A DNA stretch of 9,686 nucleotides from an uncultured Corynebacterium sp. (lineage in GTDB: Bacteria > Actinomycetota > Actinomycetes > Mycobacteriales > Mycobacteriaceae), in the NCBI RefSeq assembly GCF_946222305.1, contig NZ_CAMIHZ010000050.1, positions 1 through 9,686 of the forward strand. The letters run 5' to 3'. The translations under genes and the position numbers were made by a program. The notes below the pieces were generated by a model that was given only the letters and a program-made list of their open reading frames with translations, did not search any database and had not been told where the DNA came from. Shown piece by piece: positions 1-6,448 of the stretch. Every line of letters begins with the position of its first letter. Position 1 is the stretch's first letter.

Positions 1-458
1 CTGCATTCGGCTACCTGCGCACCAACCTCGCTCAGGAGCGCCTGTCCATCGCCGTTGGCTCCATCGCCACCTCCCGTCGCGCTTTCGACCTGGTGTACAA
101 GCACTCCCAGGACCGCAAGACCTTCGGCAACCGCCTGATCGATCACCAGGCTTACCGCTGGGAGCTAGCCAAGATGGCTACTTCCATCCAGGCTGCACAG
201 TCCTTCGTTGACGCCGCCATCATGGAAAAGGTGGAGGGCAACCTCGACGAGGTCACCGGCGCAATGGCGAAGTACCACACCACCGAGCTGCAGATCGAGG
301 TCGTCAACCAGGCTCTGCAGATGCACGGTGGCTACGGCTTCATGATGGAGTACCCAATCGCTACCCACTACTTGGACTCCCGTGTTCAGCCAATTTACGG
401 TGGCCCGAACGAGATCATGATCGAGATCATCTCTCGTCGCCTGGCCAAAGGAGCCTAA
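1..458 (+). CDS. Acyl-CoA dehydrogenase, C-terminal part (5' truncated by window edge)
   Basis: This is the C-terminal 151 residues of an FAD-dependent acyl-CoA dehydrogenase, which makes the trans-2-enoyl-CoA in the first step of fatty-acyl or branched-acyl oxidation. The frame is open from base 3 and ends at TAA 456-458. Visible family features are the helix segment LAQERLSIAVG near the left edge, the RKTFGNRLIDHQ segment, and the C-terminal QMHGGYGFMMEYP and YGGPNEIMIEIISRRL blocks that line the FAD and the substrate. The position that carries the catalytic Glu in medium-chain enzymes (Y-E-G-T) is Gly here (Y-G-G-P). The Glu in AQERL (codon 36-38) sits where long-chain and isovaleryl-type enzymes keep their base, so it is probably of that type. 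Substrate is not predictable. The gene is followed by a strong terminator, so it ends its transcript. Confidence 0.93.
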   Translation, partial: AFGYLRTNLAQERLSIAVGSIATSRRAFDLVYKHSQDRKTFGNRLIDHQAYRWELAKMATSIQAAQSFVDAAIMEKVEGNLDEVTGAMAKYHTTELQIEVVNQALQMHGGYGFMMEYPIATHYLDSRVQPIYGGPNEIMIEIISRRLAKGA

Positions 459-569
459 ACCTTAGCCGTTATCGGGGATCCCTCGCGGGAGCGTAACCCG
501 GCGCATTTCCAGCACAGTCATCAACCTGGAAGGGTTGTTGCTGACAGCTGAACCCACCAAGTGGGAACT

Positions 570-610
570 AAAGGGCCTGATTGGCGGTTTTCACCACCAA
601 TCGGCCCTTT
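570..610 (+). terminator. Rho-independent terminator after the acyl-CoA dehydrogenase
   Basis: A long stem pairs 570-584 with 597-610 (AAAGGGCC then GATTGG against CCAATCGGCCCTTT) with one bulged T at 578 and a 12-base loop. The stem ends in TTT and is followed by ACCTGTTT. It lies 112 bases after the dehydrogenase stop and just before the promoter of the next gene. A weaker hairpin (CAACC/GGTTG) is visible upstream near 523-540. Confidence 0.75.
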
Positions 611-613
611 ACC

Positions 614-644
614 TGTTTAAACCCACTACCGTATCGGGTATATT
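614..644 (+). promoter_or_regulatory. Putative promoter and operator of the CsoR/CstR-like gene
   Basis: TATATT at 639-644 is a plausible -10 box. A poor -35 (TGTTTA, or TTTAAA two bases later) lies at the expected distance upstream. Between them lies the dyad TACC-GTATCG-GGTA (627-640), overlapping the -10. CsoR-family repressors bind dyads with C/G tracts flanked by TA, and the position would block RNA polymerase, so autorepression is a reasonable inference. The leader to the ATG would be about 75 bases. Confidence 0.4.
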
Positions 645-725
645 TAGCCGTAGATCGGAAATGTTTTTCAAAAACTAGATCGTTCCCACACACTCATTGA
701 TTATTGAGGATAGGACTAGATCCAC

Positions 726-983
726 ATGAAACTCGATTCCACGACTCTCACTCCCGCCCTCAACCGCCTCAAGCGTGCCCGTGGCCAGCTTGATGCCGTG
801 ATTCGCATGATCGAGGAAGAGCGCGACTGTCAAGATGTTGTCACCCAGCTCGCTGCGGCCTCTAAGGCCATCGACCGAGCTGGTTTCAACATCATCGCGA
901 CCGGTCTGCAAGAGTGCATTCAGTCCGAAAATCCAGAAATGGACCCGGCCAAGCTGGAGAAAATGTTTCTCAGCCTGGCCTAA
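726..983 (+). CDS. CsoR/DUF156-family repressor lacking the metal-ligand His (CstR-like)
   Basis: An 85-residue, all-helical cytosolic DNA-binding repressor of the CsoR/RcnR/FrmR family (Pfam Trns_repr_metal). Recognisable blocks are LNRLKRARGQLDAVIRMIEE (13-32), DCQDVVTQLAAASKAIDRAG (34-53) and GLQECI (60-65). Copper-sensing CsoR uses a Cys-His-Cys site. Here Cys35 and Cys64 are present with the correct 29-residue spacing, but the His position, four before the second Cys, is Gly60. CstR proteins, which sense persulfides through disulfide or polysulfide links between these two cysteines, also lack the His, so the gene is better called CstR-like than a copper sensor. A similar Cys-Gly-Cys group is common in actinobacteria. 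The start ATG has AGGAC 9 bases upstream and GAGGA slightly further away. It is monocistronic, with a terminator on each side. The gene converging from the other side is a TauE/SafE permease, which fits sulfur sensing. The sensing role is inferred; the family assignment is firm. Confidence 0.9.
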   Translation: MKLDSTTLTPALNRLKRARGQLDAVIRMIEEERDCQDVVTQLAAASKAIDRAGFNIIATGLQECIQSENPEMDPAKLEKMFLSLA

Positions 984-996
984 CCGCAGGCCAATA

Positions 997-1022
997 TCGG
1001 CGGCTTAGCCGCCGACCGTTTT
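997..1022 (+). terminator. Rho-independent terminator of the CsoR/CstR-like gene
   Basis: A perfect 8-bp stem TCGGCGGC (997-1004) and GCCGCCGA (1008-1015) with a TTA loop is followed by CCG and TTTT (1019-1022). It starts 14 bases after the stop codon. Confidence 0.8.
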
Positions 1023-1114
1023 CGACTACCAGCAGCAGGCCATGACCACCCCAATCCTGCACTAGCCCCGTGCTCCTCCCCCCCTCCCCGGGCAGGTCGT
1101 ACGGTGAACGTCAC

Positions 1115-1900
1115 CTAGGCTTCGACGACCGCCACATAACCAGCGATCGCGAGCAGGAACATCCCGAAAGCCGTGCGCAGCGCCTGTGCGGAGACCTTCG
1201 GCGACAGCTTCGCCCCCAGCAGAACCCCCACAATCACCATCGCCATCACCGGCGCGATCACGCCGAAATCCACGGTGGCGATCTGTCCTCCTCGCAGTAC
1301 GAGGGACACCACCGTGTTGATGAAGATAACCAGAAGCGAGGTTCCCACCGCCCACTGCATAGGCATGGCCAGAGCGATTGTCAGCGCGGGGACGATGAGG
1401 AACCCTCCGCCCACTCCGAAGAACCCCGTGAGGAAGCCGACCGCGATGGCCGATGAGGCAAACAGGACAGGCCGATCCGGAATCCACCGGGACTTCCCGG
1501 AAGAGGTAGAGCGGGGCAAGGTGGCGTCAGTGAAGGAATGCCGAGCCTTCCACACACCCCGCAGCATTAACGCGGCGACCAGAACCAACAAGCCGGCGAA
1601 ATACAGCATGAAGTGCTCGCCGGAAACTCGGTGTGAGACCACCGTCGCCACAGCCGAACCGATGATGCCCAATGCGCCAAAGGCCACGCCGCGTGCGACC
1701 ATGACATGGCCTTGGCGTAGATGGGTCGCACCTCCGAATATTGCCCCCACAGCGACTACAACCAGCGACGCCACCACGGCCTGCGTGTGCTCCATGTGCA
1801 AGCCATAGACAAACAGCGGAATGGCCAAAATCGCTCCCCCACCGCCGAGCAAGCCCATGAGCAGGCCAACGACTAGTCCGCCGGCAATTCCTAACACCAT
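1115..1900 (-). CDS. TauE/SafE family sulfur-anion (sulfite/organosulfonate) permease
   Basis: A 261-residue integral membrane protein of the TSUP/TauE-SafE family, proposed to move sulfite, thiosulfate or organosulfonates. The family signature, two inverted halves each opening with a Gly-rich helix followed by Pro, is clear: GLLGGGGAILAIPLFVYG (16-33) and GFFGVGGGFLIVPALTIA (159-176). Hydrophobic segments are seen near 2-34, 39-60, 68-89, 96-115, 144-177, 184-203, 212-232 and 241-259, i.e. about eight, as usual for the family. A polar loop (118-143) separates the halves. The ATG at 1898-1900 lies 12 bases after the stop of the enoyl-CoA hydratase gene, so the two form an operon. The ribosome site is poor (GGGGCG), so coupled translation is possible. 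The neighbour converging on it is the CstR-like repressor, supporting a sulfur role. The substrate itself is not readable from sequence. Confidence 0.88.
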   Translation of the reverse strand: MVLGIAGGLVVGLLMGLLGGGGAILAIPLFVYGLHMEHTQAVVASLVVVAVGAIFGGATHLRQGHVMVARGVAFGALGIIGSAVATVVSHRVSGEHFMLYFAGLLVLVAALMLRGVWKARHSFTDATLPRSTSSGKSRWIPDRPVLFASSAIAVGFLTGFFGVGGGFLIVPALTIALAMPMQWAVGTSLLVIFINTVVSLVLRGGQIATVDFGVIAPVMAMVIVGVLLGAKLSPKVSAQALRTAFGMFLLAIAGYVAVVEA

Positions 1901-1912
1901 CGGCGCGCCCCG

Positions 1913-2728
1913 TTAGATGCCGCGGTAGTTAGCGGGGCGCTTCTCCACGAACGCGGTAATTGCCTCCAGGTGATCGGCGGTCTCGGCGAGGCGTTCTTGA
2001 GCTTTGGCTTCTGCGGCTGCGGCCTCTTCCACGCCGTGAGGTCGGCTGACCAGTTGCTTCATCTCTTTGTAGGCGGCGGTTGGGCCTTTGGCGAATTTCG
2101 ACGCCACGGTGGACACGACAGTGTGCAATTCTTCCGGTTTGACTACCCCAGCGACGAGATCCAGCTGCTGTGCTTTATCAGCGCTGATTTTCTCGTCGAG
2201 CAGCAGCAGCTCCAGCGCCTTGGAACGTCCCAGTCGTTGCACGAGGGACTCCGATAATCCCGAATCGGCAGCGAGCCCAACGCCGGTGAAGGCGGCTTTA
2301 AACGAAGCCGCTGTGGACATGAAGCGCAGGTCGCAGGCCATGGCTAATGCCCAGCCGGCGCCTGCTGCCGGTCCGGCAATCTCGGCGATGACCGGCACAG
2401 GGATGGATAGCAGTGCGGCCATCATAGGGTTGTACTCGTTGACGACCTTGTCCATGCCGGCGCCGGATTTCATGTGGGCCAGCTGTTCTTTGAGGTCTTG
2501 GCCGGAACAGAATGCTTTGCCCTCTGCCCGCAGGATCACGGCGCGGACTGCAGGGGTTTCGCCGTCTTGCCTGGCGCGTGGCGCTCCGGCATCAGCAGCG
2601 GCTGCTGCGAAGGCATCGCGCAAGGCGAGTCGCAGCTCTTGGTTCAGGCTGTTGTAGGCATCTGGGCGGTTGATAGTGATAGTGCGAACACCGTCGTGGG
2701 TTTCCACGTGCACGAGCTGAGAGGTCAT
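1913..2728 (-). CDS. Enoyl-CoA hydratase/isomerase family protein, PaaG-like active site
   Basis: A 271-residue crotonase-fold enzyme. The oxyanion-hole blocks are visible: KAFCSGQDLKE (71-81) and AGPAAGAGWALAMACDL (118-134). The two glutamates that define true enoyl-CoA hydratases are missing: GGCELAM is GAGWALAM, and the second Glu of the Q-P-E-I motif is Phe147. The segment FTGVGLAADSG keeps an Asp (155) at the place where PaaG-type delta3,delta2-enoyl/oxepin-CoA isomerases hold their catalytic Asp. An isomerase-like activity in fatty or phenylacetyl-type acid breakdown is therefore more likely than classical hydration. About 14 residues rich in Ala, Asp and Arg (45-58) form a poorly conserved insertion. 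I start at ATG 2726-2728 (MTSQLVHVE), with GGTGA just upstream; a longer reading to 2773 would begin inside a stable hairpin. It is the first gene of a unit with the TauE permease. Confidence 0.88.
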   Translation of the reverse strand: MTSQLVHVETHDGVRTITINRPDAYNSLNQELRLALRDAFAAAAADAGAPRARQDGETPAVRAVILRAEGKAFCSGQDLKEQLAHMKSGAGMDKVVNEYNPMMAALLSIPVPVIAEIAGPAAGAGWALAMACDLRFMSTAASFKAAFTGVGLAADSGLSESLVQRLGRSKALELLLLDEKISADKAQQLDLVAGVVKPEELHTVVSTVASKFAKGPTAAYKEMKQLVSRPHGVEEAAAAEAKAQERLAETADHLEAITAFVEKRPANYRGI

Positions 2729-2757
2729 ATCACCAACGCTACCAGCCCATAAAGAGA

Positions 2758-2799
2758 GCCTGAGCGCGCCCAATGCAGAGGCATCGGGAGCGCTCAGGC
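2758..2799 (-). terminator. Long hairpin between glyA and the enoyl-CoA hydratase gene
   Basis: A perfect 10-bp inverted repeat (GCCTGAGCGC at 2758-2767, GCGCTCAGGC at 2790-2799) encloses further pairing (CCC/GGG and TGC/GCA around AGAG). On the minus strand it is followed by TCTCTTTAT, so it can end glyA transcription about 90 bases past the glyA stop. A promoter-like sequence directly upstream suggests it may instead, or also, form the 5' end of the downstream mRNA. Confidence 0.6.
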
Positions 2800-2804
2800 A
2801 GCTC

Positions 2805-2834
2805 TATCTAAGGAAGGGCTGAGCTTGGGGTCAA
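2805..2834 (-). promoter_or_regulatory. Putative promoter of the enoyl-CoA hydratase-tauE unit
   Basis: On the minus strand TTGACC (2834-2829) and TAGATA (2810-2805) are 18 bases apart, a fair match to a housekeeping promoter. Transcription would start near 2798, at the first base of the hairpin, about 70 bases before the start codon. Confidence 0.4.
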
Positions 2835-2890
2835 GCACAATCTGGGATGCACGGGACGCAGCCGGCCTCAGCTCTCAGCGAGGAGTGAGG

Positions 2891-4210
2891 CTAAACCAGC
2901 TTCCAGTCTTCCAAGCCCTCGTACAGAGGGAAGTCCGCTGCGATCTTGTCGACGCGCTTACGCAGAGCAGCCGTGTCTGCATTCTTGCCGGCGGCCAGCG
3001 CTTCACCGATGATGTCTGCTACGTCGGTGAAGGCGACGCTTTCTAAACCGCGGGAAGCGAGAGCGGAAGTGCCGATGCGCAGGCCGGAGGTGACCATCGG
3101 TGGACGTGGGTCGAATGGAACGGCGTTGCGGTTAACAGTGATGCCCACCTCGTGCAGCAGGTCCTCGGCCTGCTGACCGTCGAGCTCGGAATTGCGCAGG
3201 TCCGCCAGGACCAGGTGGACATCGGTACCACCGGTGAGGACCTGCACGCCGGCGTCCTTGGTGTCCTGCGCGGTCAAACGCTCGGCTAGGATCTTCGCAC
3301 CTTCCAGGGTACGGGCCTGGCGATCACGGAATTCCTCGGTCTGGGCCACCTTCATCGCCACGGCCTTCGCCGCCACAGCGTGCATCAGTGGACCACCCTG
3401 CTGGCCTGGGAATACAGCGGAGTTCAACTTCTTCGACCACTCCTGCTTCGCCAGGATCATGCCGGAACGAGGACCACCCAGAGTCTTGTGCACGGTGGTG
3501 GACACGACGTCTGCGTGTGGCACTGGGGATGGGTGCAGGTCAGCTGCGACCAAACCGGCGAAGTGAGCCATGTCCACCCACAGCTTCGCACCGACCTCAT
3601 CGGCGATGGATTTGAAGGCTGCGAAGTCCTGGTGGCGCGGGTATGCGGACCAACCGGCGATGAGAACCTGCGGCTTTTCCGCGATCGCCTGCTCACGGAT
3701 CTTGTCCATGTCCAGGCGCATGGTCTCTGAATCAACCTCGTAAGCGGCAACCTCGTACAGCTTGCCGGAGAAGTTCAGGTGCATGCCGTGGGTGAGGTGA
3801 CCACCATGGGCCAGGGACAGGCCCATGATCTTGTCACCGGGGTTCGCCAGCGCCATCAGCACAGCTGCGTTTGCCTGCGCACCCGCGTGTGGCTGAACAT
3901 TGGCGAATTCTGCACCGAAGACCTCCTTGGCGCGATCGCGGGCCAAGTCCTCCACCACATCGACGTGCTCACAACCACCGTAGTAGCGGCGGCCGGGGTA
4001 GCCCTCCGCGTACTTGTTGGTCAGCACAGAACCCTGGGCCTGCAGTACAGCGCGAGGCACAAAGTTCTCACTGGCGATCATCTCCAAGGTGTCCCGCTGA
4101 CGACCCAGCTCACCGGCTAGGGCCTTTGCCACCTCTGGATCGAGCTCAGCCAGCGGGGTGTTGTGCTGGCGGGCATTGTTGCCCGCCGCGGAATTGGACG
4201 GAGAAGTCAT
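2891..4210 (-). CDS. glyA: Serine hydroxymethyltransferase
   Basis: A 439-residue PLP enzyme converting serine and tetrahydrofolate to glycine and 5,10-methylene-tetrahydrofolate, the main one-carbon source for purines, thymidylate and methionine; cytosolic. Visible features: the substrate-binding block MIASENF (44-50), KYAEGYPGRRYYGGCEHVD (66-84), the PLP-stacking His region LAHGGHLTHG (133-142), the WVDMAHFAG block with Asp213 and His215, and the PLP-binding Lys242 in STTVHKTLGGPRSG. The C-terminal small domain is complete (TSGLRIGTSA). I start at ATG 4208-4210 (MTSPSNSAAG); the frame stays open to 4327, but that stretch is leader and overlaps the coaA promoter region. AAAGG lies about 12 bases upstream of the chosen start. 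It diverges from coaA, an arrangement also seen in mycobacteria (glyA1/coaA). Confidence 0.98.
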   Translation of the reverse strand: MTSPSNSAAGNNARQHNTPLAELDPEVAKALAGELGRQRDTLEMIASENFVPRAVLQAQGSVLTNKYAEGYPGRRYYGGCEHVDVVEDLARDRAKEVFGAEFANVQPHAGAQANAAVLMALANPGDKIMGLSLAHGGHLTHGMHLNFSGKLYEVAAYEVDSETMRLDMDKIREQAIAEKPQVLIAGWSAYPRHQDFAAFKSIADEVGAKLWVDMAHFAGLVAADLHPSPVPHADVVSTTVHKTLGGPRSGMILAKQEWSKKLNSAVFPGQQGGPLMHAVAAKAVAMKVAQTEEFRDRQARTLEGAKILAERLTAQDTKDAGVQVLTGGTDVHLVLADLRNSELDGQQAEDLLHEVGITVNRNAVPFDPRPPMVTSGLRIGTSALASRGLESVAFTDVADIIGEALAAGKNADTAALRKRVDKIAADFPLYEGLEDWKLV

Positions 4211-4211
4211 C

Positions 4212-4282
4212 GGTCTCAAGAGCCTTTCGGTCGGTGCTTTATGCGACGAGACCAGTGTAACTGTTGTGTCGGGGCCTCGATT
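4212..4282 (-). promoter_or_regulatory. glyA promoter and leader inverted repeat
   Basis: TACACT (4259-4254) is a plausible -10 for glyA; the -35 17 bases upstream (AATCGA) is weak, so an activator may be needed. The predicted transcript would begin near 4250, where GGTCTC (4253-4248) is complementary to GAGACC (4217-4212), which ends one base before the ATG. The pair would close the leader into a loop that contains the AAAGG ribosome site. Confidence 0.3.
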
Positions 4283-4331
4283 GCTCGCACCCATTTCCCC
4301 TCTTCTTCCCCTCATTTGGCTTAGCATTTAT

Positions 4332-4360
4332 TTCAGAATTAGCCCCCGACCGTGCACAAT
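4332..4360 (+). promoter_or_regulatory. Putative coaA promoter, possibly leaderless transcript
   Basis: TTCAGA (4332-4337) and CACAAT (4355-4360) are 17 bases apart. The -10 lies 7 bases before the coaA ATG, so RNA would start at or next to the start codon. No Shine-Dalgarno sequence is visible, which fits a leaderless mRNA, common in corynebacteria. Confidence 0.35.
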
Positions 4361-4367
4361 GTGTCCT

Positions 4368-5285
4368 ATGAGTTCCCCCAGCCCCTACATTGAGCTGGAC
4401 CGTGAGCAGTGGAGGAAACTGCGCAAGTCCATGCCCCAGGTCCTTACAGAGGACGAACTGGAGCAGCTACGTGGCATAGGTGATGAGATCGACCTCGAGG
4501 AAGTCTCCGAGGTCTATCTGCCGTTGTCGCGTCTGATTAACCTGCGCGTTCAAGCCCATCGTCGCCTCAATCAGGTCACCGAGACCTTCCTCGGCGAACC
4601 CGTTCCCCCCATCCCCTACATCATTGGAGTGTGCGGTTCGGTTGCCGTGGGTAAGTCGACCACTGCCCGCGTGCTGCAGGTTCTTCTGCAGCGGTGGGAA
4701 TCTTCGCCACACGTGGATCTGGTCACGACCGATGGTTTCTTGCTGCCCACCGCAGAATTGGAACGCCGCCGTATCCTGCACCGGAAAGGTTTCCCGGAAT
4801 CCTACGACCAGGCCGCGCTCTTGGATTTCGTCACGCGCGTGAAGTCGGGCACCCGCAACGTCAAGGCCCCTTTGTATTCCCATGAGGCTTACGATCGTAT
4901 CCCAGGTGAACATATCACGGTGGATGCTCCGGACATCCTCATTCTTGAGGGACTCAACGTCTTGCAGACGGGCCCCACCCTCATGGTGTCGGACCTCTTC
5001 GATTTCTCGGTGTATGTCGACGCCCGTCGCGAAGACGTCGAAGATTGGTACATCGATCGCTTCCTGCGCTTGAAGAACACTGCATTCAAGGATCCCCGCG
5101 CTCACTTCCATCACTTCGCGGAGCTTACCGACGAGGAAGCCACCGTCATCGCCCGCGAAATTTGGCAAACGGTCAACCTACCCAACCTGATGGAAAACGT
5201 TCTGCCCACCCGTGTGCGTGCTTCCCTAGTGCTACGCAAGGGCGCCGATCACTCGGTGCAGAAGGTGCGGATGCGCAAAATCTAA
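4368..5285 (+). CDS. coaA: Type I pantothenate kinase
   Basis: A 305-residue cytosolic kinase phosphorylating pantothenate, the first and usually feedback-controlled step of coenzyme A synthesis. The P-loop GSVAVGKSTTAR (90-101, Lys96) follows the strand PYIIGVCG. TTDGFLLP (120-127) and the RKGFPESYD block (139-147), which contact pantothenate, are present, as are YSHEAYD and the ILEGLNVLQ strand. The C-terminal ADHSVQKVRMRKI ending is typical. Length equals that of mycobacterial CoaA (about 312). I start at ATG 4368 (MSSPSPYIELDREQW). The frame is open to 4158, but that stretch overlaps glyA on the other strand; ATG 4359 is a less likely alternative. It is a single-gene unit facing away from glyA and converging on uppS. 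The 167-bp gap to uppS holds only short weak hairpins, for example CGCC-CGCTA-GGCG near 5356-5368. Confidence 0.97.
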   Translation: MSSPSPYIELDREQWRKLRKSMPQVLTEDELEQLRGIGDEIDLEEVSEVYLPLSRLINLRVQAHRRLNQVTETFLGEPVPPIPYIIGVCGSVAVGKSTTARVLQVLLQRWESSPHVDLVTTDGFLLPTAELERRRILHRKGFPESYDQAALLDFVTRVKSGTRNVKAPLYSHEAYDRIPGEHITVDAPDILILEGLNVLQTGPTLMVSDLFDFSVYVDARREDVEDWYIDRFLRLKNTAFKDPRAHFHHFAELTDEEATVIAREIWQTVNLPNLMENVLPTRVRASLVLRKGADHSVQKVRMRKI

Positions 5286-5452
5286 GCCCGCGCTTCTCTG
5301 GATCTAGGATCACGCTGCTCTGCACCTAAGACCTACACTCTTGCACCCCTTTCGGCGCCCGCTAGGCGTTGTCTGGCTATCGCGGTAGGCTCTCAGGCTC
5401 GGTATAAGCCCCAGTCCTCTCTTTTAGTTCGACGCCACCCCGTGCCAATCGC

Positions 5453-6235
5453 CTACAGCCCGAAGCGGCGGTGCCGCTGGGAATACTCACGCAGGGCACG
5501 CAGGAAGTCCACACGGCGGAACGCCGGCCAATAGGTATCCGTGAACCAGATTTCCGAATACGCTGACTGCCACAGCAGGAAACCGGAAAGACGCTGCTCA
5601 CCCGATGTGCGGATGACCAAGTCTGGGTCCGGTTGGTCAGACGTATACATGTGCTCACCGAGAGCCTCTGCGGTGATCTGCGCAGCAATATCACCAGCGG
5701 CTATTCCACGATCCGCTAACTCGCGAACGAGCTCCTGCACGGCGTCGACAATCTCCTGGCGACCTCCGTAACCCACGGCGATGTTTACCCGCACGCCGGA
5801 GTGCTCTTTGGTGAGTTCCTGATTTTCCTCCAAACGAGTGCGCAACTGGGATGGGAGCAGGTCGAGCTGGCCCACGCAGCGCAGGCGGAAATCGCATTCG
5901 TGCTTAGCGAGCTCTTCCGATACATCGCCGATGATATTGCACAGCAGGGATAGTTCTTCTTCGCTGCGCTTCAGATTTTCAGTGGACAGAAGGTAGACCG
6001 TGACATTGGGGATGCCCAGTTCATCGCACCAAGAGCACAATTCGGCGATTTTCTGTGCGCCCACGCGGTGGCCATGGGATACGTCGGTGAACCCATTTTC
6101 CCGCGCCCACCTGCGATTACCGTCAGCCATGATGGCGACGTGCTGAGGCTGCGGCTTATCGCGCAGCTCACGGGTGAGTTGTGCTTCATAGGCCGGGTAC
6201 AGCAATCGCGGGATTTTTTTCACGGCACCGATCAT
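5453..6235 (-). CDS. uppS: Isoprenyl (cis-prenyl) transferase, Rv1086-like short-chain Z-FPP/UPP synthase family
   Basis: A 260-residue cis-prenyltransferase that condenses isopentenyl diphosphate onto an allylic diphosphate in cis; such products feed decaprenyl/undecaprenyl phosphate, the lipid carrier for peptidoglycan and arabinogalactan. The diphosphate motif MADGNRRWARENG has catalytic Asp38; YLLSTENLKR and the C-terminal PDLVIRTSGEQRLSGFLLWQ block with its Arg residues are intact. Many enzymes have RLSNF here; the Gly version and overall likeness match the mycobacterial Rv1086 type, which makes the short C15 product, rather than the long-chain Rv2361c type. That subtype call is from memory of the family. 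The ATG at 6233-6235 has no good ribosome site. It overlaps (ATGA) the stop of a dubious 94-codon reading frame. It lies downstream of the mca and membrane-protein genes on the same strand, as in mycobacteria. Confidence 0.95.
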   Translation of the reverse strand: MIGAVKKIPRLLYPAYEAQLTRELRDKPQPQHVAIMADGNRRWARENGFTDVSHGHRVGAQKIAELCSWCDELGIPNVTVYLLSTENLKRSEEELSLLCNIIGDVSEELAKHECDFRLRCVGQLDLLPSQLRTRLEENQELTKEHSGVRVNIAVGYGGRQEIVDAVQELVRELADRGIAAGDIAAQITAEALGEHMYTSDQPDPDLVIRTSGEQRLSGFLLWQSAYSEIWFTDTYWPAFRRVDFLRALREYSQRHRRFGL

Positions 6236-6448
6236 ACTGTGATTTTTTGGGTTGTTAGGACTGCGCTACAAATCGGGGGATACCAACGGGCTCGCAAGCA
6301 CCAGTGGAGTGAGGCGCCGACTTCTCGGTTAGCGGGAGGTGGCGACGTCATCGGGTCCACTCTATCCGTCGCATCCACCACGGCTAACGCGCCCTTTGTT
6401 GCCGTCGCGCCCCAGACGCCTAAGGCTACCACTACGGATTTCGCGTCC

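Noticed and set aside
1173..1808. 211-codon plus-strand open frame
   Set aside because: It lies antisense to tauE; its Thr/Pro/Arg-rich translation shows no domain, while the minus strand gives a clear membrane protein.
2729..2773. Longer N-terminus for the enoyl-CoA hydratase (start at 2773)
   Set aside because: That start is inside the hairpin and the extra 15 residues do not look like the family; ATG 2728 has a ribosome site and gives the usual N-terminus.
4211..4327. 39-residue N-terminal extension of GlyA
   Set aside because: It would cover the glyA leader and promoter; the family N-terminus fits a start at 4210.
4158..4367. 70-residue N-terminal extension of CoaA
   Set aside because: Overlaps the glyA start on the other strand and has no family likeness; the CoaA homology begins at 4368.
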